Source of the DNA: Cyanodermella asteris
Lineage: Eukaryota; Ascomycota; Lecanoromycetes; Ostropales; Stictidaceae
NCBI GenBank assembly: GCA_900618795.1
Contig: UYJD01000001.1
Coordinates: 1,990,723-2,054,722, forward strand
Direction of reading: 5' to 3'
Length of the DNA stretch: 64,000 nt
The position numbers and the translations under genes are program-made. The notes below the pieces were generated by a model, which was not told where the DNA came from, ran no database searches, and worked only from the letters and a program-made list of their open reading frames with translations. Shown here one piece after another: positions 21,016-31,862 of this stretch; the first letter of the stretch is position 1, and every line of letters starts with the position of its first letter.

Positions 21016-21771
21016 TGGTCGCCTACATAGTCAACCAACCCGTGCCCGCGTTACAATCAAAAGCCAGTCCACGGTTTGCGGGACCGGCACCAATGAGGAG
21101 AACCCTGGAATAGTCAACCATGTTGCCTAGTCGAAGAAGAGCTTATCGATAAGATGACAGCGGTCTCAACCAAGCCGGGTAACGGTGTTCTCAGAGCAGA
21201 ATAAATACAAATCGTCTTCCGCCGTCATTCTCAACGCTACGACAATCGTTGTATGCCACATAAGATACTTCGATCTTGTAAACTATGATAGCGTCACCCG
21301 ATGATGTATGTCTTCGATCTTCGTTGGAACAGCGAACGTAATGGCAATCACAAACGTATTACGATGATGCATTTCTCTCATTTTTCACAACTCGACTTGT
21401 GAAGTATTATCTCCATTGTTCATCTGCGCCACGCGGTTGATGTATGTCTTTCCACTTCGACAAGTCAGCTTGCTGATGCATGTGTGTGCTGTTCCGTGCA
21501 GCCCGATGATGCAAGTCTATAATGAAACAATAAATCTGTCACCGATGCTCGCTCACACATCATACCAGCTGCTCAATAACCTTAATTGGATCTGCAATGA
21601 ACTGAGACAGCGCTATAATTCCAATTGCGTCAAGATTAAGTTAGCTGCGCTGGCAGTAAACAGACTTATCCCAGATTGGTATAGACATAGGTTGAGAAGT
21701 TTCTCTCTTGTGTATCATGACCCGGCGGTTGCAGAAATGCGGCACAAGCTTCTCCGCACAAGCTAATTCCA
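21016..21771. other. Intergenic region, nothing recognised
   Basis: It would contain the promoter of the opine-dehydrogenase-like gene on the minus strand. A 116-codon open frame at 21416-21766 has no recognised homology and an odd composition. I do not call it a gene. Confidence 0.4.
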
Positions 21772-23369
21772 ATGATGATCTCCACCGAGATCAGAAATCG
21801 CATCTCTCGCCGAGATGCACGAGACGTGCGTCGCATGGCCCAAGCCCAAGGATTTGGACGAAACTTTCGTAGCCTCCCGACGCTGGGCTTCACAATCTGC
21901 GCCATGGGAAACTTGGAGATCCTCTACCTCTAAAACCCACAACCGCTCATCGATGGCGGCAAAACAGTCATATTTCGGACGTACGTTCGGGTCTACACGG
22001 GACAAGCCTTCATTGTCGCGTCACTCGCAGAATTGGCGTCGATGGCGCCCACGACAGGCGGACAGTATCATTGGGTACCCAAGTTTGCTCTGCGATCTGC
22101 GTAGAGAGTGCTGTCATATGTTTCGGGCTGGCTTTCGATGTTAGGGTTGCAGCTTGCTGCGAGGAGCGTGTCGGGGTTGAACGCGAAGTTGAGGTTGGCT
22201 ACTACGAGCATTGCGGGGCCGGAGTTTGAGGTTAGGCCTTATCTGAATACTTTGCTCATTATGGCTATTATCCACGTGTGGTGACCGGTTAATGTGTTTG
22301 GTGAGCGGGCTCGGCCTACGTTTGAAGGAGCGTTTGCTTTCGTGCATGTTGCGTGGTTTGTCTAATTGTTGGCGGTGCTGTGGTCATTGTCCCCAAGGAG
22401 CTCTGCGACAGAAGTATTTCTCGATCTGACGAACAACAATGCACCTGGAATGCAGTGGCAGACGATCGGGCTGGGGCTCCTGGTACGACAAACGCCTGCA
22501 CAGTTCACTGCGTAAGGTTCAGACTCGGTGGCACACATCAGTCAGGAGGCAGTACGAATCAAAGTCAATGATTCACGGAATCTAAATGTCGATCCAGGTC
22601 AAAGACGCAGCGATGATTGTCCCTCGATCCGTGATGATCGCCTTCGGAGCCAACAAACCAAGCTCTTTCGGCCTCGTCGTGACATATCTGTTCACGCCCG
22701 GCGATGTCAATGACCGCGCAGCCATCCTTTCCGTTCATCCACGGAATGCAGAATGCCGTCTCATAGGCAGGCACCAGTGGTGTCACATTCATGATGCTTC
22801 TTCTCACTTTCATGATTGGCATCAGTGTGACAGCATCAGCCACACGTCAGACCTTTGCGTTGGCGCGATCACGGAATGCCATTTTCAAGCTGGCTAGGCC
22901 ATATCTCGCAGGATGGGAGTCTTTGATAAACGCAGTCATCTTCACCTGCAGCTTCATGGCTATGCTGTCACTCATCTGCTTGGGTTCATCGGCAGCATTC
23001 AACGGTTTCGTGTCCATATCGGTCCTCGCGCTGATGGCGACTTATTTCATTTCCATCTGCTGTGTACCGGTCAAACGCATCCGGGCTTCGCGAGGCGGTC
23101 CGGACTTGCCAGAGTCTCCTTTCTCGTTGGGAAGACATGGTGTTCCTGTCAATTGTATCGCGCTGATGTTCTCGGTTTACAGTTTCTTCAGGTGCTTCTA
23201 GCCGATCTCAAACACAGCCGACCCGTAGCTATTCATCTGGACGGTGGCCATATTTGGCGGTGCTTGCATTGTGTCGGCGGCAACATACCTGCTTGTGGCG
23301 TGAAAGAAATACGAAGAACCTGTCGCAAAGGTCCGTTATTGGGATCGGACGTGGACAGAAGATGTCTGA
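21772..23369 (+). pseudogene. Decayed amino-acid/GABA permease (APC superfamily)
   Basis: Pieces of a fungal GABA-type permease occur in order across three frames. The N-terminus is MAQAQGFGRNFRSLPTLGFT, then ASLAELASMAPTTGGQYHWV, the highly conserved GGQYHW block of helix 3, and VLSYVSGWLSMLG. Later parts are VKDAAMIVPRSVMIAFG, MMLLLTFMIGISVTASATRQ, FALARSRNAIF and LPESPFSLGRHGVPVNCIALMF. The C-terminus is AKVRYWDRTWTEDV and a stop. Several stop codons (for example TAA after NLEILYL, TAG after KFALRSA) and frame changes lie between the pieces, and the helix 4-6 region is poorly preserved. The gene would have been about 520 residues. It is an old host gene copy, not expected to make a transporter. 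Confidence 0.8.
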
Positions 23370-24192
23370 GATTTGATTCTCGATCAATCAGTTGCAGGTC
23401 ACATGGTCGGCTTCGGCACAGCAGTCTTGGCTTACCAAAAATGCACACCAAATCACTCCTGCAGAGTCCTCGCCACTCTTGACGTCCATCGTATATGCTC
23501 AGCCTCCCGGCGCCAGCACACGATTCGTCCCGGCTGATCTGCCATTGGTGTTTCGAAGTCCTGCGCAACCTAACATCGGTTTGAGTTTGCAGGCAGCAAC
23601 ACTCCCCGAGACGACCTTGGAGCTACTCTGATTCCACTCTACATGAAATGGCAGTACTGCACTGTGCGAAAGCTGATTGGTGGATTTGACTTTTGCCTTC
23701 TCCAGCCGTGGCTTTGCGCCCTCAGATCGTTTGTAGCTACGGTTCAACAGGGCTGGATGTTCGACTTGGGCGGAGACACTGGCTGGCAGCGCCACAGGTG
23801 GTTGCATCCTCGACTTTTTGCGACCATGCTGAAATAGTGATTGATATACGGAGTCTGAGATCATAGCAGTACTGCGCCTGCCGAGTCTTTGCTTTGACAC
23901 TAGTGTAGCGCAGTTCCTGTTGGCCCGCATGGCTGGATTGTCTATTATCGTTATTGATTTTCAGGACTCGGCTTTGACTTCTCATCTGCAGGCTGTCACA
24001 GCCTCAATCGCGGCACGTTCCCACATATCTCGATAGTACAAATAAGGCTCTGTGGGTATCCCGGTTTCTTGCGCACGCTGATAATCCTCCCATCAAGTCG
24101 TTTCTTGAGAAAATCTCAAAATATCACTCGTCGCATTGCATTGCATCGCGTCCGTCACTTCCACACTCTGTGATACTTCACTACCCAGCAAC
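23370..24192. other. Intergenic region, nothing recognised
   Basis: The 823 bases hold the promoter of the four-helix membrane protein at the right end. Short frames at 23392-23930 lack any family resemblance. Confidence 0.4.
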
Positions 24193-25000
24193 ATGGCCAA
24201 GGGCATGTATCACGTCTGGCGCTTTGTCGCTCTCTTCTGGACGGTGCTCAGTCTGATCGTGGGTCCTCTTCCAACAGCATGGACATATGCCTCGCCCGCC
24301 GAGAGCCTCGCCATCATTTCCTCTGGCTTCTACTTCATTAGCATCTTCTGGAACATCTTCGTGATTGCATGGGAAAAGAGCAGAAAGGAGGTCATGCACC
24401 CGGCCGCGGTTGTTTCTCTGGACCTCGTCACCTGGATCTACGCCATCGCGATGGCGATCATCGGCTTCATTGAGGTGGCAATATATGCTGCGAGTCGAAG
24501 TTTTCGGCTGCACCCACCGTCGACATCGGGTCGGTACTATTACAGTTACTACTATCACTTGACTCCTGCGCAGTTTGATGGAGTGGTAAGTGATCTCCAT
24601 CTCCTATTACAGTTTTTGGCTGATTATTGTCCAGCTTGCATGCATTACGATTTTCTCTGCCAGCGTCCTCATCTCCGGGATCATCCACTTTGCACTTTTC
24701 GTCAAGGGCTGCATTCATGAGGATCAGCGCCGCAAAGATCTGAAAGCCAGTTCTTCAGGAGGTGGCCCTGTCATTGCAGCAAACAGTGCTGCTGGAAGCT
24801 ACCCTTCCGGGTATTACGGCGGTGCCAGTCTCGAGGCTGGGCACACCACGGCTGCCAGGAAGCAGGCTCTCTTGGAACAGCAGGAAGCGGAATTTGGAAG
24901 AGACAAAATCAGGGAGAAGCAGGCTGAAGTCGAGCTCATGGAGTCGAATTTTGGTCATAGCGAGGCTGGCATCCCAGAGTCAAGGCCACCAAGGCTCTGA
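24193..25000 (+). CDS. Four-helix (MARVEL-like) integral membrane protein
   Basis: Two exons, 24193-24585 and 24635-25000, are joined over a 49-base intron (GTAAGT donor, CTGAT branch, CCAG acceptor) to give 252 residues. Four hydrophobic helices are visible: residues ~11-30 (FVALFWTVLSLIVGP), ~38-60 (IISSGFYFISIFWNIFVIAW), ~70-98 (DLVTWIYAIAMAIIGFIEVA) and ~132-158 (ACITIFSASVLISGIIHFAL). A long cytosolic tail has Gly/Tyr-rich (SYPSGYYGG) and charged coiled-coil-like parts (RKQALLEQQEAEFGRDKIRE). The layout is that of fungal MARVEL-domain proteins, which organise plasma-membrane domains. Exact family assignment is tentative. The ATG was chosen because it follows directly on an untranslated-looking leader and begins the first helix. 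Confidence 0.75.
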
Positions 25001-25168
25001 TGACAAGGCTATAATCCTGATGACATAAGACGAGCCCGAGGCCGTGCGTAATGAGAGAAATTTCAGTGCAGAGCCGCAATCAACGATCTAGTTGACTATC
25101 TTCATGCCTCCTGCAATTTGAGTCATAGGCAATCCAGGGTTTCTGTTCATCCGGGTCAGACCTGGCTA
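25001..25168. other. Short spacer
   Basis: The spacer lies between the membrane-protein gene and the GMC relic. No feature is seen. Confidence 0.3.
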
Positions 25169-26420
25169 TCAGGCACAGACATGATCTAACTGACACCAAC
25201 TTGCCAGGTAATCCCCGGCATCACTAACAAGCATCCCTGCCGCACTTTCCGCAACCCCATAAAGCGGAGCCTGAAGGTGAGCACTGATCGGAATCGGGAA
25301 AATGCTAGCACCGATCGCCCGCAAATTCCCGACGCTCTTCACGCGAGGCCGAGTGTAAGTGATTGAAGCCATTGCCGCCGTTCCAGCCAGACGATCAAAA
25401 GTCGTCGTGCATGCCCGAAGCCTCGCATCCAGTTCGGCGTCTGTAGATTTGGAATAGAGGACGTTCAGAGAGGGCCCAGGGGCTGTTCGTGAGCGAGGAA
25501 GGTCTGACCGGCTGACGACTCGGCGACTTTGAAGGCTCTCCGCATGGCTGTTCGCATGATGGTTTTGTCGTGCTTGATTGAGAAGCATTTGGGGTCAATG
25601 ATTGGGCGCGTCTCGAGATTGGTTTCTCCGAGTGTGATTCTTCTTCGCGAGATGGGAGGGACGCAGCAGAGAGCCATGTCAAAGATGCTTGCATTCACTG
25701 GCAGTGGCTGCATCCCAGGCGCAGGAGGTCCAGGCTATGTGATCTCGTAAATTTTGGCAGCGAATTGACGGGTCCCGTTTTGCCAGGACTCAACGGGTCA
25801 AGCACTGCCGTTTGGGTATCCGGACTTCATTTCGGGGCTCCATTCGAGTCCAGCAGTCAATAACGCTTCTTTCGTGTGTTGCTCCGAAGGATCGCCTGTT
25901 GGACCGTCACAAGCCTTGATCGACCCATCATATGCATGCACCTCTGGCCAGGCATAATCGCAGTAGGATTCCGATCGTCTGAAATGAAGCAACAGCCCAT
26001 TGTACGACCAGCGCTTGTCATAAACCAGCCGAGACCAGGCATGGTAGTCATTTCGATGACCACAAGTCCATGCTGCGTAATTGACGGCCGATCCGGCGCT
26101 GGGGACGTGGCCTGCCTGGATACCAATGGTGTGCCCGTTGAGTGCCATCTGCACTGATGTCGGGTACTGGTACAGGAAATTGGGGTTTGTGAAAGGAAGA
26201 GTTAACGAGCCCGTAGATGCGAGAACAGCGGAATTGGATGTTTCTTCGAGCCCTCGACCGCTTCAGATCAAGACGACTGAGCAGCTGGCCAAGCCTTGCT
26301 TGAGACGCGAAGCGACGACACAGCCGCAGAGTCCACCACCTACCACCACGTCGTCTGCGATCTTGGGGATCTTGGGGATCTCAGAAAGAGCAGGACTGAA
26401 GTTTTGATCATCCAAGCAGG
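25169..26420 (-). pseudogene. Decayed GMC-type flavin oxidoreductase
   Basis: The minus strand keeps the ADP-binding start (ADDVVVGGGLCGCVVASRL), then LNGHTIGIQAGHVPSAGSAVNYAAWT and DKRWSYNGLLLHFRRSE. At the far end it keeps the C-terminal block (GTAAMASITYTRPRVKSVGNLRAIGAS with IPISAHLQAPLYGVAE). These are the first and last parts of a glucose-methanol-choline oxidoreductase. A TGA interrupts just after the second strand of the FAD fold (where family members read VLIEAG), further stops follow NGTRQFAAKIYEIT, and roughly 250-300 residues of the middle are missing. The catalytic His position of the C-terminal block, usually HPAGTAAMG, reads DRLAGTAAM here. A dead copy of a host gene. Confidence 0.8.
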
Positions 26421-27293
26421 GCTGAAATGCGTGTTTCCGTCATTGAGGTTGACTTGCAGCCTTACTATGACGAGATTTGCATATCATGCAGTCCGTGTGA
26501 TCTAAGAGAGGACCTCGTCTTACCAGAACTCTATTTGTGAGGTCGAAGGCTGATTGATTGCCGCTGAAAGGCGGGCAGTCGGTGTTCCAAGACAGCGCAC
26601 GACGTAGTCAACCATCTGGCCTGCTGACCATCACATACCAATCATGATACAGAAGACTTCGATTGAAAGGTCATAGTGTTCATCGGATTGTTTGGTCACC
26701 GATCAGCTCATATGCGCGATTACTGTTAGTGCCTTACCAAGTCTGTTGTTCTTTCGCGACGGTGCAGGTTTCGAATCGGATATTGAGACCGATTCTCCCC
26801 AGATCCCGCACGAGCAACATTCCCAGCCGCATTTGAGGGACGTAGATGCTGCTGAGAGATTCATTCGTATACAGAGAACAAAATTGGGTCACGTCAAAAG
26901 AAGTGGGATGATATGACATGGACGACTTTGCGAACCTCGGCTCAAAATCTTGGCCGCAACGATGCGATGAAGTGACTAGTTGACGCTGATATCTATGGTC
27001 CACGAGTTACGTAGTATGCCAGAAATCAGCCAGTGGGTGTCCGTCAGCGAACGTACAATGGTTCTCTAGCTGAGATTAGCCTCACCCCACGTCCTTGCTG
27101 CTCAGTGGAGATCATTCACGTTCTCCATCTCGTCCAAGCAACATCCCGCCTACTCCCTGAATTCAACTTTGGCGTGTTATTTATCGGGACTGAATTAATA
27201 AACCTCAAGCTTCCTGCTTCTAGAGTGTTGGTACCTATTCTCGAAATCTGGACCTCAACTGTCCATCAACAACAAAGCACCACACAAGTCACC
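26421..27293. other. Intergenic region upstream of nitronate monooxygenase
   Basis: The 873 bases show no coding resemblance. The final 250 bases are pyrimidine-rich in places, fitting a fungal promoter and leader. Although the frame is open upstream to 27033, that part reads as leader. Confidence 0.4.
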
Positions 27294-28451
27294 ATGCCTC
27301 GCCCCAACCTCCAAGACCTCTTCCCCTGGATCAAACTCCCCCTAATAATCTCCGCACCAACCCGGCCCTTCGCAACCTCCACCCTCGCCAGCTCCGTCTC
27401 CCTCTCCGGCGGCCTCGGTTTCCTCTCATTCATCCCCAACTCTGACTCCACTGGCCCCAACAGCCCACCCACAGGTACAACCCACGACCTCACCCGCTGC
27501 CAATCTCTCCTCAAATCCCTTCCCCGGCCCAGTCACGCTCCAGACATCCTCCCAGTCGGGATCGGATATCTAATCCACTCCGCCCCGATCTCTATCGCAG
27601 CAACGCAGATCAGAGAACACAAACCAGCTGTCGTATGGTTGTTTGCGCCAACGGATAGACCCGAGGCAAATCCAGAAGGCACGCTTCGGGCGTGGGCTGA
27701 GATGACAAGGAGAGAATCGTCTGGTCAAAGTGCAGTGTGGGTCCAAGTCGGCAGCGTCGCCGGCGCCCTCCACGCAATCTCCGAGTGCGAGAGAGACATC
27801 ACGATCGTGGTCCAGGGGACGGATGCTGGGGGCCATGGGTTGCTTAAGGGCGCAGGGTTGATCACACTGCTCCCCGAGATCGCCGATGTCTTACGGGAAA
27901 AGGGGTATGAAGACGTAGCCGAGCGTCTGGTGGCGGTGGGCGGGATCGTGGACGCCCGTGGCGCGGCAGCGGCGTATGCGTTGGGGGCGTCCGCAATCGC
28001 GATGGGGACGCGGTTCCTAGCCAGCGAGGAAGTATCCGTCCCAGACGGGTTCCGGGAGAGCATCGTTGCGGCGAGCGATGGCGGGCAGAGTACGTTCCGA
28101 ACGAACATTTTCGATCGCCTTCGGGGCACGAAGTTGGGTGGGGAGGATGGGAAGGGCTGGTCGGAGACGTACGGGGGCCGAGGAATCAGGAACATGAGTT
28201 CAGGGGATGTTGAACGCGGGGAGGGGTTTGAGGTTGTCAAGGAACGGTATGATGAGGTGGTCAGGGAGGGAAGGCCGGAACGGTTTGGGACGGCGGGAAG
28301 GGATGTCAGTTATGCGGGGACGGGAGTTGGACTCGTGAGGAGGGTCATGAAGGCGGGTGATATCGTGGACGAGGTCAGGACTGGGGTGGGTGCGATACTT
28401 GGTGAAGCGATAAACCGGAGCTCGAAAATAAGCGGCACGCAACAAAAGTAG
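27294..28451 (+). CDS. Nitronate monooxygenase (NPD family)
   Basis: A single exon of 385 residues from the ATG at 27294 (ACCATGCC context). The enzyme is an FMN TIM-barrel that oxidises nitronates such as propionate 3-nitronate to carbonyl compounds and nitrite. The N-terminus has IKLPLIISAPTRPFATSTLA, the family's first strand and loop. The FMN phosphate-binding region is well kept: VVQGTDAGGHGLLKG, then LVAVGGIVDARGAAAAYALG and ASAIAMGTRFLASEE. The His in GTDAGGH is the residue usually linked to catalysis. Fungi use this family against nitro toxins made by plants or other fungi. The in-frame stretch before 27294 lacks similarity, so the internal ATG was preferred. Confidence 0.88.
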   Translation: MPRPNLQDLFPWIKLPLIISAPTRPFATSTLASSVSLSGGLGFLSFIPNSDSTGPNSPPTGTTHDLTRCQSLLKSLPRPSHAPDILPVGIGYLIHSAPISIAATQIREHKPAVVWLFAPTDRPEANPEGTLRAWAEMTRRESSGQSAVWVQVGSVAGALHAISECERDITIVVQGTDAGGHGLLKGAGLITLLPEIADVLREKGYEDVAERLVAVGGIVDARGAAAAYALGASAIAMGTRFLASEEVSVPDGFRESIVAASDGGQSTFRTNIFDRLRGTKLGGEDGKGWSETYGGRGIRNMSSGDVERGEGFEVVKERYDEVVREGRPERFGTAGRDVSYAGTGVGLVRRVMKAGDIVDEVRTGVGAILGEAINRSSKISGTQQK

Positions 28452-29116
28452 CAAACATATCAGTGACAAAACATAGCATTTCTTTCTCGCTTCCTTGACC
28501 TGGGAATCGAACCCAAGCGAAACAAAAACTGGATTTGAAGAACCAGAGATCTTTGCTTGTTGTTTCATTTACTGCTATGCTCGACTCTGAGGCCGTCATC
28601 GTAACAGCTGAGACTTAATGGTCTCTTTTCCTTGAGAACCTATAGTTCGCACAAGTTGGTAGTGCTGTGGTGATTTGGCTGGTAGGTAGATCTCTCAACA
28701 ACTATGTTTGTACATATGTTTGACCATTGATTTTGAGGGCACTTCGCAAAGTCGTGTCTGGTGCCCGGGCAAGTCCTGGGTACAGGCAACGGGAAGAGTC
28801 ACAAATCAGTCAAGTGAGTCGTGAACCATATGTGTATTGTTCTTCTCACACGATTCAGGACAAGGTCACATCAAATTGAGGCTCTTAGAACAGCAAACAT
28901 CACTATCACGAAAATGAAAAGATCAGGGGCAGGCAAATAGAAGTAATTCCAGAACTGTGTATTATAATGGATTCAAGCTGAGCAGCATGCCGTTCGGGGC
29001 CTTGCCACCCAACTGATCTAAGCAGTATTGGTCCCCCAGAAAACGCCCGCTAATTCAAGTCCATCCTTTTTTTGTTTGTATGGCACAATGCCGGCTCCCT
29101 ATCCTGAGACATCTGT
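28452..29116. other. Convergent intergenic region with a tRNA-like T-arm
   Basis: The two flanking genes converge here. Near 28496-28516, minus strand, CTTGGGTTCGATTCCCAGG resembles a tRNA T-arm, but no matching acceptor or D-arm is found. Nothing else is recognised. Confidence 0.35.
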
Positions 29117-29605
29117 TTACAAGATCATGGCAACAGCGGCGAGACCGGCACCCACAAAAGCCATGGGGGTAGCGATGGGAGCAGCACCAGTGGACGGGTT
29201 AGCACTGGCACCGCTGCCAGACGGGCTGGAGCCGCCGTTGGGAGCAGTACCGTTGCTGCCGGAGGTGCCGTTAGTGCCAGCAACTCCGGTTCCAACGGCG
29301 GCAACGCCGGACGAAGCGCGGGACGCAGCCGAGGAAGCGGCGCCGGCGGCACCAGTGGCGGCTGTGGAGGCAGCAGATACGGCACCAGCGACACCGGTCG
29401 AAGCCTCGGAGACGATAGGAGCGAGGCTTGAGCTGGCGGCGGCAGCGGCGCTGCTGGCGGCGGCGGGGATAGCGGTAGCCAGGGTGGAAGCGGCTGAGGC
29501 GGCGCCGACGAGGGCTGAGCTAGCACCAGCAACTGCTGAGCTGAGAGCGGCAATCTGAGCGTTGGCAACGGCGGCGACGGCCGGGATGATGATGGAGGCA
29601 CGCAT
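29117..29605 (-). CDS. Ala/Ser-rich GPI-type cell-wall protein
   Basis: A single exon of 162 residues. A short signal peptide (MRASIIIPAVAAVANAQ) leads into a low-complexity Ala/Ser/Thr/Val domain without Cys or aromatics. It is followed by a Gly/Asn/Ser linker (GTNGTSGSNGTAPNGGSS) with N-glycosylation sequons, and a hydrophobic tail (MAFVGAGLAAVAMIL) after small residues that suits GPI attachment. This composition is typical of fungal wall or hyphal-surface proteins, where the Ser/Thr-rich part is O-glycosylated. No enzymatic domain is present. The very high GC and Ala codon runs make long shadow frames on the opposite strand. Confidence 0.75.
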   Translation of the reverse strand: MRASIIIPAVAAVANAQIAALSSAVAGASSALVGAASAASTLATAIPAAASSAAAAASSSLAPIVSEASTGVAGAVSAASTAATGAAGAASSAASRASSGVAAVGTGVAGTNGTSGSNGTAPNGGSSPSGSGASANPSTGAAPIATPMAFVGAGLAAVAMIL

Positions 29606-31862
29606 TTTGAAGGATTGGTAATTGGTGGTTTGAGAAGATCAAGAGATTGGTTTTATAGAACGAAGGTCTGTGTTTGTGAGAAGCTTCAAAAACGGATGTG
29701 CTTTGGATGACGGATATGAAATGAATGTAAAAGGAAAGAATGAGGGAACAGGTAAGAAGTCATATATACCTGCGCCGTGACCCCGATCTGAGCGCTACTT
29801 GGAAGGAGGTGCAAATCCCTGCCGAGCATCCTGAGACGGCTGGCGTGAGATGCGTGCGGCTGGAGCTCTTTGCAACAGTGGAATCTGCTGGATGGATCAG
29901 CGAACACTGACATGATATGGTGGCGTAACGTGTCTGCATAATTAGAAGCTCTGCTCAGGAGCAGTCGGACAGGGCATTATTCGATCGACATCGGGCGTGG
30001 CTGCCCTGGAGTCGGCTCTGACAGCCTCCTGGACCTTCGACGGCACGCCCAGCCATCGCATGATTCGCCAGCAGTGGCACAGTGACCAGGCCCGAGCAGA
30101 GGCGAGCAATGTGAAAGGCTGCAGGAACCGTGCTGTCGAGCACAAATGGACGCCGCAGCCGAAGAGTACCACGTTGGACCGCAGTCTTGGCCGGCCGTCA
30201 CAATGAAACTCTCTGTTTTGCTCTCAGCACAGCCCCGGAACGCCTCGCGCTTTTGCCTTCGCTCACGCAAGCAAACAGTCAGAGCTCTGCCTGATGCAGG
30301 TTACCTTCTTTGCCACTCGAGCAGCTGACGAATTTCAACAAAGTCGATACATATGACATTGCGAGGTTCGAGTTTGCAGGCCAGAACTTGTAGCCTGAAG
30401 GCTCTGGCCAGGGGCATACGTACCTCCCCTGTCAGTATAGGAATAGGGTCACCGGGATTGCTCCAGCCATTCATGCTGGAGACGTAGCATGTGAACGCAT
30501 GTCCGAGAAATGCGATGACGGCTTCCCGCACGACATACCAGCGATCACCCAGGACAGGTAGGTGGCCTTGTTCTAGGTGGTCGTCAGGGTGTTTCATCGG
30601 TCAGCCATCTCGTTCAATGCGGTCTCGCACATAGAGGCCAGCACGGCTTGGGAAGCGTTGCTCCTTGGACGGTTGGACAGCTCCGTGCGACCTCTCGGTG
30701 CGCATGTAGCCTTTGCCACCAATCTCTTCCATGCCCTGGCGTCGATCGCACTGGCAACCAATGCGGTAAGTCTGGACACAGTGCGAGACGGCGAGCAACG
30801 TTGCCGCCACAGCTTACGGGCAAGCGGAGGCGGGCGAGAGCTCCCATGCAAGCTTTGATGCAGCAAGCCGAAACTGGCGTAGCAAGCTGATTACTCAAAT
30901 TTGCCTTGACTCCATAACGCATAACGGATAATGCAACGAGGAAAAAGTGGAGGACTGTTCTGAAATAGCGAAACTGCAATCGGAGAATGATCCCTTCGTA
31001 GGAGAATACCCCATGATCGTAGCAAGAATTGAGAACATTTTTCCGCTGGCAGACAGACGACGAAAGCAGGGAAATTGGTACAGTAGATCTGGGTCAGCTC
31101 CTTTGAAACGGCCGGCTTGCGTGAGGGGAGACCTCCGAGTGGCCTCGCTTTGTTGGAGCGCCGTAAAATTGCGACCTTCGCGACGGCCTGATCCATGTCC
31201 GTGGACAGAGTTTGACCATCAGAGTTTCGGCCCTGGCGGACGGCCGTTGGAGCTGGCGGTCTCATCGCCACTCGATCTTCCTTCTTGTCCGGTACAGACT
31301 CCGTACTCGTGCGTGCTTTGTTGAGCTGTGGAATTAGCTGCTGTCTTTGGTGGTCGATCCAATTTACTGGCGAACGGAAGGAGACGATATTCCACCAGAG
31401 TCCAACGTGGTCCGCGGTACTGCTCAAGAATACAGGTAGCTTGCAAGTTCCTGAGTGCTGCTATCACTATCAGACAAATCGAGGTCGTTGGATACGTCCA
31501 TCGCAGTCATGGGCTTGATTTACTGTAGGAGTCGTGGTCTTGCGACACTGCCGAGCCCCAATTTCGCGCTGCCGACAGGCGACAAGTCCCGTGCTTCAAG
31601 CGATGACTCGCACATCTACCTAAAGTGCTAGCAACGATAGCAAGGTGCTACGAAGGTCCGAAAGCCAGTACTAGAGTTGCAGCATCTATAACAAGGCCGA
31701 TTTCAAGATCAAAGGTTTTGTCATTTTGAAATCGATCTCCACTTCGCCTCTAATCTCCCGCTCGTCAGGTCGCCTGTCCTCGTTCACTTCTACGAAGTCT
31801 GAATTCGAGACCGACAATACGATGCAGAACTCATGTTGTACATTTGCGAGTGTGCGAGGGGC
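29606..31862. other. Gene-poor 2.3 kb region
   Basis: The left end is the promoter of the wall protein. The rest has many overlapping short frames on both strands (the longest, 30891-31427 minus, is 178 codons) but none shows a domain, signal peptide or splice partner. I call no gene here. It may contain fast-evolving genes that cannot be seen by eye. Confidence 0.4.

Noticed and set aside
28490-28560. Possible tRNA on the minus strand (T-arm-like TTGGGTTCGATTCCCAG)
   Set aside because: No complementary 5' acceptor strand or D-arm lies upstream, and the candidate anticodon loop does not pair well. At most a tRNA-like fragment.
30891-31427. 178-codon open frame, minus strand
   Set aside because: No signal, domain or splice partner, and other frames of similar length overlap it on both strands. 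Chance cannot be excluded.
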